DNA from: Bryopsis sp. KO-2023
Taxonomy: Eukaryota; Chlorophyta; Ulvophyceae; Bryopsidales; Bryopsidaceae
Assembly (NCBI GenBank): GCA_030272585.1
Contig: BSYQ01000006.1
Span: forward strand, 4,551,001 to 4,615,000
Length of the DNA stretch: 64,000 nucleotides
Direction: 5' to 3'
How positions within the stretch are numbered: the stretch's first letter is position 1; every line of letters starts with the position of its first letter. Of this stretch, positions 1 through 10,833 are shown in pieces. A program made the position numbers and the translations under genes. The notes under the pieces were generated by a model. That model was not told the DNA's origin. It searched no databases and saw nothing but the letters and a program-made list of their open reading frames with translations.

Positions 1-255
1 CAACCGCAACCACCACCTCCACCCCAAGATCAAAATCAGCAAATGGGAGGAGGCAACAGAGGTGGCGGCGGCCGTGGCCGCGGAAGAGGCGGAAGACGAG
101 GTGGCGGACGAAATCGAGGTGGTGGCGGAAGGCAGCAACAAGGCGGAGCTAGAGGCGGAGGCGCATGTTACATCTGCGGTGAAGTGGGTCATGGCTTTGG
201 AAAATGTCCCAAAGGCCCAACTTTTCAAAAATGGCTAAAAGATCACGCCGCATAG
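1..255 (+). CDS. Element 1 gag, C-terminal end (partial)
   Basis: This is the tail of the capsid/nucleocapsid gene of element 1, cut by the window start. The frame reads a Gly/Arg-rich stretch, then one CCHC zinc knuckle (C-x2-C-x4-H-x4-C, bases 166-207), then about 15 residues to the stop at 253-255. The RGG-like tract and knuckle are the RNA-binding nucleocapsid part. The gag end overlaps the start of pol by about 25 bases in another frame, the same arrangement as in element 2. Confidence 0.85.
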   Translation, partial: QPQPPPPPQDQNQQMGGGNRGGGGRGRGRGGRRGGGRNRGGGGRQQQGGARGGGACYICGEVGHGFGKCPKGPTFQKWLKDHAA

Positions 256-3200
256 AGGAGACTTCACTCCATGCGGCCAGAAGAAAAAGAGCCAGACGCC
301 GAAGATATAGACATCGCAGACGTCAGAAGCTCCGGGAGTCACGAGCAAGAGAACGAGAGGGGAATAAAAAGACCGAGAAAGAGTCAAAAAGAAATCCCGC
401 CCAGAGGGCTGAAAATCCGCTGATGAGTACAAAACTTGGTGACAAAGAGCGGATGGATGATTCAAGTACGGTCATCCTAAGCACTTCCGGCAGAGAGTTG
501 GCGGAAAGTGTTGGTTCAGTACATGAAGACTCTGGAAGTTCCTCCGGAGATAGCAACCTGGAATCTGTCCCGCCTTGTGGAGAGAAACAGGCTTCGGAAG
601 GAAGTGTAAAAAGTTTAGACCGGACCAGCCCAAGGGTTCCGTCTGACGCCGATGCAAGGGAGGCATCGGACAGAAAGAAACAACCGGGGGTTGAAGGTGG
701 GGATTACCTTCAAGACAGTTTTAACCCGCTGGTAAATAATCACCACCTTAAGTTCATGGGGTATGAGCTTAAGGGGCGGATAGGGGGAGTTTCAATCTCC
801 GCTTATTTGGACTGTGGAGCTACGGAAAATTATGTAGCGCAGAAACTTGTGGATCGTTTGGGGTTAGAGTTCTCCTCGTGTAATAAGACCGTTTCATTAG
901 CCAACGGGTCTGTTTGCAATGTGGACAAACGATGCGGAAACATCAACATGCAGTTGGGCGGATACAAAACCCAGTTTTCTGCGGATGTTTTTCCTCATCT
1001 CACGTATGACATCGTGTTAGGGTTACCGTGGCTCATCGCCAATAACCCGTCCATAGACTTTGCACAGGGAACTATCAACATTCGCCAAGGTCAAGGTTGG
1101 ATAACAGTACCGGTAAAGGAAAGACCGACTGATTATCTTCAACTTGCGAATGAAACCACACCTCTCATCACCCACAAGAAGATATTCCGCTACATCAAGA
1201 AGCAAACTGAAGCCACAGATAGTTTGGCTTACTTGGTGGTGGTGCGTGAATCTGACCCCACGGATAGCAATCACTTGATGCAATATCCGTATGAGGGGGT
1301 AACCGTTGATAGCCTTCAAACTTCAGCGGGCACCAACACACCACAAGAGACGGAGGTACCGAAGTTGCTGCATGATCAGATGCACCCGGATATCCGCTCT
1401 GTGGTGGAGGAATATAGCCACATTTTTCCAAAAGATCTCCCGCCTGGCATACCTCCCGTCCGCAAGGGTCATGAATTTAAGATCGACCTTGAGGATGAGA
1501 GTATGAGCCCAATCCACCGTCCCCTGTACAAACTTTCTCCGGCTGAATTGGATGAAGTTCGGACACAAGTGGATTATCTCCTCGAGCAACGGAAGATTAG
1601 GCCGTCAGAGAGTCCCTGGGGAGCTCCCATACTCTTTGTCCCTAAGAAAGACGGCGGACTGCGGATGTGTGTTGATTACAGATGGATCAACCACTACACC
1701 ATTAAAAACCGCTATCCACTTCCGCTCCCCGAAGAGTTAATGGACCGGCTCGCTAAAGCAAAGATCTACACCAAGATCGACCTCCGCTCGGGCTACTGGC
1801 AATTTCCAGTCCGGCCAAAGGATACCCCAAAAACTGCATTCCGCACACGATACGGGCATTTCGAGTTCCTCGTTTGTCCCTTCGGAATGTCCAACTGTCC
1901 GGCCCAGTTTCAAACTATGGTGCAGGATTTGTTGGGGGAGTTTTTGGACCACTTTGTGGTTGTTTTCATTGACGACATTCTGGTGTTTTCCAATTCAGTG
2001 GAAGAACATGTCGATCATTTGAAACAGGTATTCGAGCGGTTACACAAACACAAGCTCTACGCGAAAGCGAGCAAGTGTGAAGTGGGGGTCAGCGAGACCG
2101 ATTATCTGGGATATCATTTGTCAGGAAAAGGCCTGCAACCAATGAGTGATAAAGTGCGGGCTATTCAAGAATGGAAGGAGTTGAGCTCAGTTGGGGATGT
2201 GCGAAGTTTTCTGGGCATGGTATCTTACTATCGTAAGTTTATACCAGAGTTTGCGCGGATTGCAGGACCCTTACATGATCTGATCAAAAAGAATCATGTG
2301 TGGACATGGGGGCCTATTCAGCGCGAAGCCTTTAGCAAACTCAAGCAAAAGATCACCCGCACCCCCATACTTCTCCTACCCGATCCGCTTCTTAGGTACA
2401 CCGTAATAACGGACGCATCAGGAACTGCATATGGAGCAGTTCTGTGTCAGGACCATGGAAAGGGGCTACAGCCAATAGCCTACCTTTCAAGACGATTAAA
2501 ACCAGCTGAGACACGATATTCCGCATATGAGCGGGAGCTGGGGGCTGTAGCATATGCGCTCAGCCAATGGCGGCATTACCTCGAAGGAGCGCCTGGGGAG
2601 GTTACGGTTCTGACAGACCATCAGCCGATAACCCACTTCATGACCCAAGCTAAAATGTCGCGGACACAATCCCGATGGTATACGTCAGGGTATTTTGATT
2701 CCATCGATCCAAAAATCGTCTATGTGCCTGGTAAAGCCAATGTACTGGCGGATGCGTTATCCCGAAGCCTTCCTGATTCACAGGATCAAATTCATGCTTT
2801 GTCCGCCTGGGTGGTGGATGAAGCGGATGCATGGAAGACCGCTATTGCAGCAGATCAAAAACTGCAAGCGGAAGTCGCGAAAATCCAAGAGGGTAAACCC
2901 ACGAAACTTTCGTTCGAGGATGGCTGGTTGTACTATCAAGCAACTCCCACCTCAGACAAAGTACTAGTGGTTCCAAATGGATACCGGAAAAAGGTTATGG
3001 GGGAGTTCCATGATGTTCCGAGCGCTGGACACGCAGGTGCCGCCCGGACATCGGATGTGCTACAGCGATACTACTGGTGGAAAGGAGTTGGAAAGGATGT
3101 CCAAGCATACGTGCGGACATGCCCTGTCTGTCAGCGGACAAAAGCTGATACGACGAAGCAGAAAGGGCTTCTGCATCCACTCCCAATACCGACAACAAAG

Positions 3201-4340
3201 TGGGAACAGATCACCACTGACCTCGTGACTGATTTACCAAAGTCACGTGGGTTCACCGCCATCGCGGTATTTGTTGATCGGTTAACCAAGTACGTTCGCT
3301 TCGCACCCTGCACTAAGGAAATAACCGCCCCGGAATATGCTAAGTTGTTTGTGGACAAAATATACAAACACTATGGCCTCCCCAAAGTGATAATTTCCGA
3401 TCGAGACCCCAGATTCACAAGTTCCTTCTGGCGGTCTTTATTTTCACTTCTGGGAACCCAACTCCGAATGAGCACAGCCTACCACCCACAAACAGATGGG
3501 CAGTCAGAGGTTACTATTCGGGTGTTGGAAGACTTTTTGCGGCCTTATGTGGAGCGGTATCCAGACCGCTGGGTTGATTTCTTGGCGACAGCGGAATTTG
3601 CTGCCAACAACTCCCGCAATGTGTCAACCGGCTATGCCCCAGCACACTTGTTGTATGGGCAGCATATGGGACAAATTACCGTGCAGAAAAAGTTAACGGC
3701 GAAAGAAGAGTCCGAAATGGCAACCGAAATGGTGAAACGAATGGACGAGCAACTGCAGCAGGCAAAGCAGCAGTATGCAACCGCACAAGAGCGGATGTGT
3801 GTCCAAGCGAACAAACGGCGGCGGGAAGTAATCTTCAAAGAAGGGGATGAAGTTTTGGTGCGGAGTACATTTATTCCGCTGCAATCCTTACAAAAGATCC
3901 CACCAAAAATCCGCCGGAGGTTTGTCGGGCCATTCAAAGTGGACAAAGCGATATCCACAGTCGCTTATCGCCTGCAACTACCACCCCATTGGACTATTCA
4001 TTCTACCTTCCATGTCTCCAAGCTGAAGGCATACAACCGCTTGTCAGAAGATGATGAGCGGGAGGTGGAACCTCCCGAAGGGGAGTTGGTGGATGGCGCC
4101 ATTGAATATGAGGTCGAGCGTATTCTGCGGGATCGAGGCACACCCAACCGTCGGGAGTACTTGATTCTGTGGAAGGGCTATGATTTGATGGAAGCCACCT
4201 GGGAGCCAGAAGCCCACCTGGCCAATGCCAGCGATATCTTGGCAGAGTATCTCAGAAACCGCACGCGCTTGCCGACCAAAGAGGAAATCCGCTCTAAGCG
4301 GGAAGAAAGGCGGACAAGGCGGCGGAAACAACCTCTTTAG
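231..4340 (+). CDS. Element 1 pol polyprotein: protease, RT, RNase H, integrase, chromodomain
   Basis: An open frame of 1,369 residues from the ATG at 231, which overlaps the gag end; the frame itself is open from slightly further upstream. It starts with a very basic Arg-rich stretch and an acidic linker. The retropepsin motif LDCGATEN is near residue 194, the RT box FIDDILVF near 581, an RNase H TDASG near 728, then an HHCC integrase finger, the integrase core with SDRDPRF, and a chromodomain near 1,290-1,340 (VERIL...YLILWKGY...TWEP). Such polyproteins copy element RNA to cDNA and insert it; the chromodomain is thought to steer insertion towards marked chromatin. The frame looks whole. Confidence 0.95.
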   Translation: MAKRSRRIEETSLHAARRKRARRRRYRHRRRQKLRESRAREREGNKKTEKESKRNPAQRAENPLMSTKLGDKERMDDSSTVILSTSGRELAESVGSVHEDSGSSSGDSNLESVPPCGEKQASEGSVKSLDRTSPRVPSDADAREASDRKKQPGVEGGDYLQDSFNPLVNNHHLKFMGYELKGRIGGVSISAYLDCGATENYVAQKLVDRLGLEFSSCNKTVSLANGSVCNVDKRCGNINMQLGGYKTQFSADVFPHLTYDIVLGLPWLIANNPSIDFAQGTINIRQGQGWITVPVKERPTDYLQLANETTPLITHKKIFRYIKKQTEATDSLAYLVVVRESDPTDSNHLMQYPYEGVTVDSLQTSAGTNTPQETEVPKLLHDQMHPDIRSVVEEYSHIFPKDLPPGIPPVRKGHEFKIDLEDESMSPIHRPLYKLSPAELDEVRTQVDYLLEQRKIRPSESPWGAPILFVPKKDGGLRMCVDYRWINHYTIKNRYPLPLPEELMDRLAKAKIYTKIDLRSGYWQFPVRPKDTPKTAFRTRYGHFEFLVCPFGMSNCPAQFQTMVQDLLGEFLDHFVVVFIDDILVFSNSVEEHVDHLKQVFERLHKHKLYAKASKCEVGVSETDYLGYHLSGKGLQPMSDKVRAIQEWKELSSVGDVRSFLGMVSYYRKFIPEFARIAGPLHDLIKKNHVWTWGPIQREAFSKLKQKITRTPILLLPDPLLRYTVITDASGTAYGAVLCQDHGKGLQPIAYLSRRLKPAETRYSAYERELGAVAYALSQWRHYLEGAPGEVTVLTDHQPITHFMTQAKMSRTQSRWYTSGYFDSIDPKIVYVPGKANVLADALSRSLPDSQDQIHALSAWVVDEADAWKTAIAADQKLQAEVAKIQEGKPTKLSFEDGWLYYQATPTSDKVLVVPNGYRKKVMGEFHDVPSAGHAGAARTSDVLQRYYWWKGVGKDVQAYVRTCPVCQRTKADTTKQKGLLHPLPIPTTKWEQITTDLVTDLPKSRGFTAIAVFVDRLTKYVRFAPCTKEITAPEYAKLFVDKIYKHYGLPKVIISDRDPRFTSSFWRSLFSLLGTQLRMSTAYHPQTDGQSEVTIRVLEDFLRPYVERYPDRWVDFLATAEFAANNSRNVSTGYAPAHLLYGQHMGQITVQKKLTAKEESEMATEMVKRMDEQLQQAKQQYATAQERMCVQANKRRREVIFKEGDEVLVRSTFIPLQSLQKIPPKIRRRFVGPFKVDKAISTVAYRLQLPPHWTIHSTFHVSKLKAYNRLSEDDEREVEPPEGELVDGAIEYEVERILRDRGTPNRREYLILWKGYDLMEATWEPEAHLANASDILAEYLRNRTRLPTKEEIRSKREERRTRRRKQPL

Positions 4341-4661
4341 ATGATACAGGTTGATATGGGGAAGGGAACGATGGTTGATGTGTTGGTATCAGTTCACCCA
4401 TAATCAAATACATCTAAGAGCGAGCTACAGAGAGCTGAGTCAAGATAGCGAGGGTAATATCAAAGCGGGCTAGAACCTTGGATGAGACGACACTCAATAG
4501 AGGAAGTCTTCCATCAGTGACAAGTGAGTGACTCTATCACTTGTATAAACTAGCTAGGCTGCAACCCTCCAGCCCTATTTCGTCAAAAGTTTACGCCGAG
4601 CGCACTGAACCTTCAGAAGCAACCGCCACCAGAGCAACACATTCAAAGCATTTGCATAAAA
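4341..4661 (+). other. Element 1 spacer between pol and the extra ORF
   Basis: About 320 bases with no long frame. It could hold the leader of a separate message for the downstream ORF. I see no clear splice acceptor or promoter motif. Confidence 0.5.
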
Positions 4662-6545
4662 ATGTCTGGAACATCCGAGCATTTGGAGCGACTCCGTCAG
4701 CAGAGGGATGAGTGGAAAGCAAAGGCAGAGGCCTTGGAAACGGAGCTTGCGGAAGCCTTAGAATCTGGAACTGAGGCGGTGGAATCACATGCAAATGTGG
4801 CGGCGGATTACGAAAAATTACACAAGAAGCTTCAGGAGGGTGTGACAAAAAGAGATGAGCAGGAGGCGGAAATCTGTGAGCTGGCGGCGGAACTCCGGGA
4901 AGCAAAAGAGGAAAGGGCGGCGGAAAAAACTAAGCTGGAGGCGGATTGGACCAATCGATACCGGGCTCTTCAACAGCAGTTGAGTGATGCTCAAGTGAAA
5001 GCCCGCGGTGCGGAAGCGGAACTCAAGACCATCAAAAGAGAGTTATCCGCGAAAGAGGAAGAAAATTCCGCAAAGGATCAAACCATTTCCGCGCGGAATC
5101 AAGAAATTTCCGCGAAAGCCAAGGAAATTACCCAGCTGACCACCGATCTGGCCCTGTCCCGGAAAACAGCCACCAAAGCTCAGGCGGATACCGAATGGTA
5201 TCACAAGGAGAATAAGCAGCTCATCAGTGAGGCGGAGAAACGCTACCGCAACCTCGTCACGGTCCAAAAAGAGTTGGCAGCCACAAAAGCCGCTCTCGCC
5301 AAGGCGGAAAAGGGAGACGACTTCTGCAGCAGCACGACCGCCCGTGTGTTGATGTCAGAACTCGTCGCGTCCAAAGTTGAGGTCAACCGGCTTCGGGCCA
5401 ACCTCATGGACATCCCGCAGTCACTCGCGAGCTTCTCACACGGACTCGTGGGAGTACGGCTGGACACCGCGAAGGCGCAGGCGCAGTTGGTGCGTGACGG
5501 CCGGATAAAAGATCAGGTCGACATGCATAAGGTCAAGGAGATCACCATCACGAACGTGGACCTTACCAAAGCGCACAATTTGGACCAAGTGAACGACTGG
5601 TTGAGCCGGATAGACGGGGCAGCGGAAAATATCTCACAGCAGTTGGCGAAACCACCCCAGAGTTCCCTTGACGATGACGACAACGAAGACGTCATAGCGG
5701 AAGAGCCGACAGGTTCAAAACCACCGCTGAGCGCGGAGGACGCACAAACAAAAGCACTCGTCAAAGCAGCAATGCTCAAAGCACTTGCGGAGAAAAAGAA
5801 AGCAGCCGCGGAGAAAAAGGCGGACGCGGAAAAACAACAGGCGGACGCGGAGAAAACACATGCGGAGAAAAAGGCGGCTGCGGAAAAACAAAAGGCGGAC
5901 GCGGAGAAAACACATGCGGACGCGGGAAAACAAAAGAAGGCGGACGCGGAGAAAAAGACAACCGCTGAAACCAAGAAAGGGGAGCCGTCGACTCAGGCGG
6001 ATGCGGAAAAAGTGAAGGAAGCGGAAAAAAAGGGCGCGGAGAAAAAGGGCGCGGAGAAAAGCACCAAGCGGGGGAAGAAACGCACACGCGCGAAGGACGC
6101 GAAAGAGTTGCGTGCAGCGCTCAAGAAGATCAAAGGCACGCACGATCCAGCACTCGCGGGAACGAAGTGCTATTACTGCGCGGGAACGCAACATGGTGTC
6201 GGGGTAAAAACCAGTTGTGGGGCACACTACGTTTGCCCTACACACTGGCCCCATCATCATGTAATGGATCGGGTCATCAATCGGTGGCTCGCGGATAAAA
6301 CTATCCGGCCGCTCGATATGACCGCGGAGCATCTTCGCCTCGGGAAACGTGCAGAGGATTTTCTTCCGCTCCCATCGCTTCCATCCCCGGATACCACTGA
6401 TCAGCTCACCTTACCATGTCAGGTGTGTCGGGTCAAATCCGCAGCCTTCCCTTCAAAAACCGGTGTCAAGGAGCTTGGATCCCGGCTGACATACATCCTA
6501 CGAACGATGTGGGATCTCGAGGGCTTGGACTCGGAGACAGAGTGA
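4662..6545 (+). CDS. Element 1 extra ORF after pol: long coiled coil plus Cys/His cluster
   Basis: A 627-residue open frame in the position where some Gypsy elements carry env. It shows no signal peptide or membrane segment, so it does not look like an envelope protein. Residues about 5-230 form a heptad-rich Glu/Lys/Ala coiled coil, followed by a less charged middle, then an Ala/Lys/Asp/Glu repeat tract (about 370-470). The C-terminal part has C-x2-C-x12-C-x2-H-Y-V-C starting at residue 503 and a second C-x2-C at residue 586. The same cluster ends the extra ORF of element 3, so I infer a conserved accessory protein, perhaps nucleic-acid binding. I do not recognise the family. Confidence 0.8.
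   Translation: MSGTSEHLERLRQQRDEWKAKAEALETELAEALESGTEAVESHANVAADYEKLHKKLQEGVTKRDEQEAEICELAAELREAKEERAAEKTKLEADWTNRYRALQQQLSDAQVKARGAEAELKTIKRELSAKEEENSAKDQTISARNQEISAKAKEITQLTTDLALSRKTATKAQADTEWYHKENKQLISEAEKRYRNLVTVQKELAATKAALAKAEKGDDFCSSTTARVLMSELVASKVEVNRLRANLMDIPQSLASFSHGLVGVRLDTAKAQAQLVRDGRIKDQVDMHKVKEITITNVDLTKAHNLDQVNDWLSRIDGAAENISQQLAKPPQSSLDDDDNEDVIAEEPTGSKPPLSAEDAQTKALVKAAMLKALAEKKKAAAEKKADAEKQQADAEKTHAEKKAAAEKQKADAEKTHADAGKQKKADAEKKTTAETKKGEPSTQADAEKVKEAEKKGAEKKGAEKSTKRGKKRTRAKDAKELRAALKKIKGTHDPALAGTKCYYCAGTQHGVGVKTSCGAHYVCPTHWPHHHVMDRVINRWLADKTIRPLDMTAEHLRLGKRAEDFLPLPSLPSPDTTDQLTLPCQVCRVKSAAFPSKTGVKELGSRLTYILRTMWDLEGLDSETE
5770..6070 (+). repeat. Imperfect tandem repeats coding an Ala-Asp-Ala-Glu-Lys tract
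   Basis: Short units built on GCGGACGCGGAGAAA repeat irregularly inside the element 1 extra ORF and give a highly charged tract. It is internal repeat expansion within the ORF; the frame is kept through it. Confidence 0.8.
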
Positions 6546-6869
6546 GCGAGAGCGGAGCCAGAGCCAGAGAGTCAGAGCCGGACAGAGACAGTTTTTCCTT
6601 GGGGGTTTTCTTTTCTTTTCTTTTCTTTTATTTTTCTTTCTTTTTGGGTTCTTCTACGGGTGTGGACACCCTTTGGGGGGGGGGGGGGGAGTAGTTGATA
6701 CGTTGTCGCACTCATTTTGCAGTACGAGTGTGTAGTACGGGTTAGTACGGGTTCTAGGGGGTTAAGTTCAGAGAGAACACCTTGTAAAATTAATTCTCTG
6801 GTTTGTGAAAGTGTGTGACCCCAGTCTCAACTTCAGCAACGACTCACTAAAACCTACAGGGACCTAACA
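6546..6869 (+). other. Element 1 3' region
   Basis: A run of TTTTC repeats, then a G-run (about 6,677-6,689) that could serve as a polypurine tract, then about 180 bases with no ORF. The stretch around 6,729-6,802 (TGTGTAGTAC ... TAAAATTAAT) resembles the downstream region of element 2, so it may be shared 3' non-coding or LTR sequence. I cannot fix LTR borders here. Confidence 0.4.
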
Positions 6870-7650
6870 GATGGGATGTCACAGCGGCAGAAGTAACCAT
6901 AAGCAGAAACCAACATTCAGCTCAAGTCGCAATCGGGAAGTTGTTACGGAAAACGTCGGAGAATATTGCTTACAGCTATATCAGAGGTATTCTCAGAATA
7001 AGCGAGTTAGTTAACTTGGCAGTTCTGGTGAGTCGTGCAATACGAACTTAGTGTACAGAACATCGCTGGGTCAGCGATCTCTCTCTAAGGGGGGAGGAGT
7101 GAAACGGCTGACTTAGTAGGCGAAGATCTAGGCGGAAAACAGAGGTTACAGTCTGAGAGTTCCAGGTAGTCGCGGACTGACTGGAATGGGGTAGTTACGT
7201 GATGCTCAATGAGAGGCTGAAACGTAGTGAAAAGAGTTCGAACCAGGTTCAGTATATTCAGTGTCAGGTCTCAGATGGCTGAGAGTTTGGGTAGAGAGTC
7301 GGGAGTCAGACTGGAAGGAGCTTCAGTCTGGGTCCTTAGTCTAGAGGTTATCAAGGGTTATAAAGGGTTAGTCGGAGCTGAGAAATGATAGAGACGTTTT
7401 GAGGAGAGCTAGATGATAGCTAGTATTTGTAAGGTTAGGAGATGGGCTGGGAGTTTTCTAGAAGCTCTGGGCTGAGAGTATAAAAGGCTGGGGATCGTTG
7501 TAAAGAACAAGCTTGTTGAAATAAGATTCAGTTGTATACTCTCGTGTCCCAGACCTTTCTTACAGAACTTCTGGTCGTCTCCCAACGTGTGTGAAGAACG
7601 GGTTAAGTGGCGGCTGGAAGTATTCAGCCTCAGGAAACAAATCCGTTTCA
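6870..7650 (+). mobile_element. 3' fragment of an element-3-family retrotransposon, with one LTR (7100-7650)
   Basis: This matches 61,326-62,127 of element 3: 3' internal sequence, a polypurine tract (7,087-7,099), then an LTR that starts TGAAACGG and ends CCGTTTCA. The LTR is 551 bases, about 20 shorter than the two LTRs of element 3, and shows scattered differences from them, so it is an older copy of the family. No partner 5' LTR or upstream coding part is present; the fragment abuts element 1 on one side and another retroelement remnant on the other. Confidence 0.88.
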
Positions 7651-8792
7651 CTGGACCAGACCTCATGTCGGACCTCCGCGCTGCTCGCCTCGTTGCTTGG
7701 ATTTGGTCACACTTCCCTTCTCCTGGACGCATGCGAGTGGAGTTTCTGGCAGGCGAAAGCAATCCCTGGGCCGACCAACTGTCGCGATGGTTCGCGAAGG
7801 AGGACGTCCCAGTTGTCAGCCCTATCCAGGTGTCGCCATCTCGTTCCGCGCTGCAAGCTCTTCACTCGGACGGTCACTGGAAGTCACAAAAACTCCAGTG
7901 GCAATGCCACCAAATGGGCTGGGACGTCAGCCTGTCGGAGATCCACGAAGTCGTTAAAAGCTGTATCACGTGCCAACACTTCACACCACCGAAGGAAAAA
8001 GAGACCTTAGGCTCTCCGACGAACCCAAAGCGGCCTGGCGAGAGCCTTAACATTGATTTGATAGGACCACTCCCTGTTGATTCGAAAGGACACAGATACA
8101 TAATGTGTTTGGTCGACGGACTTACTCGCCTTGGATTTGCTCTTCCGCTGAAGAAGTCGTCAACCCAATCCATCCTCGCTACTCTGGACATCTGGCTCAA
8201 GGCAGCTCCCACTCCAAACACGATCCTCACTGACGGTGCCAGCTACTTCCAGTCTTCCGCGGTCTCCAATTGGGCCCACCGCCGTGGAATACGGTTAGAT
8301 CGAGTTCCTGCACACCATCACAGAGCCAATGGACTGATAGAGCGTTTTAACCGAACGTTACTGGATCGTCTGAGAGTTTTGCAATTCGATCTGGGAGGAG
8401 AATGGAGTGATCACATCCACAGAGCCTTGGACTAGATCAACAATATGATTCACAACACTACCAAATACTCGCCTGCTGCGCTGTGGCACGCTGGAGAGGA
8501 TGCATGGGCTGAAGCTTTGGATCGGACAGCAAAAAGGAGAGCACAGATCAACGCACGACGACCAGCTCCCAATCGTCATTTTCACTATGTGGGGGAAGAA
8601 GTCCTAATCCTGGATTACGATCGTCTGTCGCGCGAATTGGGAAAACTGGAGCCGATCTGGAAGGGACCTTACAGAATCATTACTCACATTTTTGGCAGAA
8701 GGTTCAAGGTAGCTCCAGTCACGAGGGAAGTCAAAAAGGGACGCAAGCCTTACTTAATACTTCATGCCAACCAGATGAAGCATTTTTACTAG
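7651..8792 (+). mobile_element. Retroelement pol remnant: end of RNase H, integrase, integrase C-terminal domain
   Basis: Reads as the end of an RNase H region (VEFLAGESNPWADQLSRW), an integrase finger with C-x2-C, an integrase core (IDLIGPL, LTDGASYF, NGLIERFNR) and a C-terminal DNA-binding part (GPYRI). It resembles LTR-retrotransposon integrases but is clearly different from elements 1-3. It is broken (at least one break) and lacks everything upstream of RNase H, where the element-3-family LTR abuts it. I treat it as an old fossil. Confidence 0.8.
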
Positions 8793-10833
8793 ACTTTGAG
8801 GGATCTCTTTTTTACTAATTTATTTCTCTTTGCGAAATTTCGTTATATCGGAGTTTTCTGCGCGGTGAAGCGTGTTGGGAATTGGATTTCAGAGTAGCCT
8901 TAATTTCTGTAGATGTGAACTAAATTAGTTGATGAGAGGAGAGATCTTGAAGTATAAGTTTGAAAAGTAGGATTGTGTCCGTGAACAATTTTCTGTAAGA
9001 AAAACACTTGTTCGAAACAAGGCTAAGGCTTGCGATATTAACAGATATTAAACAGAATCGAGTTTGGGGCGACCCACCAATTCATCTTCGGTCACAGAAG
9101 TATTCATTGAAAAAACAAAAAATTGGTGTGCAACTTGATAACTCCTGTGGAATGCATCAATATCAAAAACATGAATTTGCTCGACCGAGTCAGGTTGAAG
9201 AGTTTGCTGTTCCTTTGAAAGAAAAACATACGTATCATGTAACCATATGGTTTGCATTGCTTGATTTTTGCAGTGCTGTATCATGTGCAGCAAAAACCAC
9301 TCCTGCCTGATGATTTTTTCGACCGAGTATTGCATTTGGAGAAAGATAAATTGCCAGAATGCTCCTTGAACTGGTTGATATCAGGAATTTTAGGGCATCA
9401 CCTTCATAGGTATTAATTTGCCGTCGAAAAAAAAGACTAGGAAAACTGTTGACTCTGATGATGTATTGATAGTGGATGCAGCTCTGATCCAAAAAAAATA
9501 AAATCAAGAAGAAAAATGTGAACCTTCCTGACAAATCTGGCCAATATGACCTAAGAAAAACTTGAAGTTGCAGGCAGACCTGGAACATAAATTGCAAAAT
9601 TTTGAACGTTTAAAAAAACCGATACAATTTGTTGTGAATGATGCCAACGCCAGAATTTGACTGGGAGTTGAATTGAAACCACAAATCAGCTGCTGACTTT
9701 TGAAATAAAATGATATTTTTTTGCCAACTGAAGAAATGCTGGAAAAACTCCGTAGTGTTGGAGTGCATTTTTAACAAACGCAGTCTATTTTGCGTTGACA
9801 TATTGACATATTCTTGAGATTGATCTCGATAACCTTGAATATTAATTACCTATTCTTGAAATGAAGCCGCTCCTTTCGAACCCTGCTTGAAAAACGACCA
9901 TTGCAGCCATCATATGATACACATTACATGCTGTCCACTGTCCCCGATTTTTCTTTTTTTCTTTTTTTTCTTTTCGTTTTTCCTCATTCTGTTTCTTTCT
10001 CTTTTTTCTTTCTCTTTTTTTCATTTCCTTTGCTAAATCTCCACTCAGAGGTGCTGGTTTTCCCTTCACAACAGCACTTTCTTTATCCATCCCCCTCCAT
10101 ACTCTTGATGCAAACCTCAACTGAATCCAGAAATTTGTTCACGAATCTTTTCAATCCATCCTTGTTTTTCATCCAACTGGCTTTTTTTGAACCCTTCAAA
10201 ACCCTTTCATTTTTTTCATTTTTTTTTTTTGACAGGAACAATTTCGTTTCATTTTATTTCACGACTTGATTTCCTTGTCACTTCAGTAACTTTTCTGTCC
10301 AACCTTCCTCGAATCCAGCATCCTATCAATTTCTTTTTCTTACAATTTTCTCCCAGCCAAACATTTTTTTTCCTGGTCGACAAACAAGCTTGAAGTTTTT
10401 TCACTTCTTCAAATTTTCGTTTCAGTTCACCCCAATCACAACCATCGATACATTCACCCAGTTTTTTTTCCTCAATTTCTTCACTGTAATGTTTATATTA
10501 TCCTTCAAACTCCTCCAACCAACCAAAAATAAAAAAAAGAAACAATAAAAAAAAACTCCCACCCTCACCCCCAAACCTAACTCCCTCCCCACCCCACCCA
10601 AGCCCAACTTCCCCCCACTCTCCCCAAGCCCAACCCCAACCCCACTCCACCCAAACCCAACCCCGGCCCTACTCCACCCAACCCCACTCCGACCCACCCA
10701 CCCCAACCCAATCCCTCCCCCCCTCCAACCCAACCCAACTCCCCCCGCCCTCCCTCCAACCCCAACCTACGACTCAGCACCACCCCCACCTGGACGCCAA
10801 GCCACAGAGCAAGACCACTTAATACACCTTTGC
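8793..10833. other. Intergenic, no confident gene
   Basis: AT-rich sequence, then long T/C tracts (about 9,950-10,400) and a C/A-rich stretch (10,555-10,790) of CCCAACCC-like words. Short frames exist on both strands, some Lys/Glu-rich, but none has convincing splice sites or a recognisable domain. Confidence 0.5.

Larger units (their letters stand above)
1..6869 (+). mobile_element. Element 1: Ty3/Gypsy chromodomain retrotransposon, 5' part outside the window
   Basis: Seen in order: the end of gag with a zinc knuckle, a long pol ORF (protease, reverse transcriptase, RNase H, integrase, chromodomain), a separate 627-residue ORF after pol, and a T/C- and G-rich 3' region. The order protease-RT-RNaseH-integrase and the C-terminal chromodomain place it in Ty3/Gypsy, chromovirus type. 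Its 5' LTR lies before base 1, and its own 3' LTR cannot be delimited because a fragment of another family begins at 6,870. The coding parts in view look open. It is close in sequence and layout to element 2 on the opposite strand. Confidence 0.93.

Noticed and set aside
5715-6332. Long minus-strand frames opposite the Lys/Glu repeat tract of the element 1 extra ORF
   Set aside because: They are antisense shadows of the repetitive coding strand; no domain and no independent signals.
9400-9850. Coiled-coil-like gene on either strand
   Set aside because: Frames are short and interrupted, with no consistent splice sites and no recognised domain.
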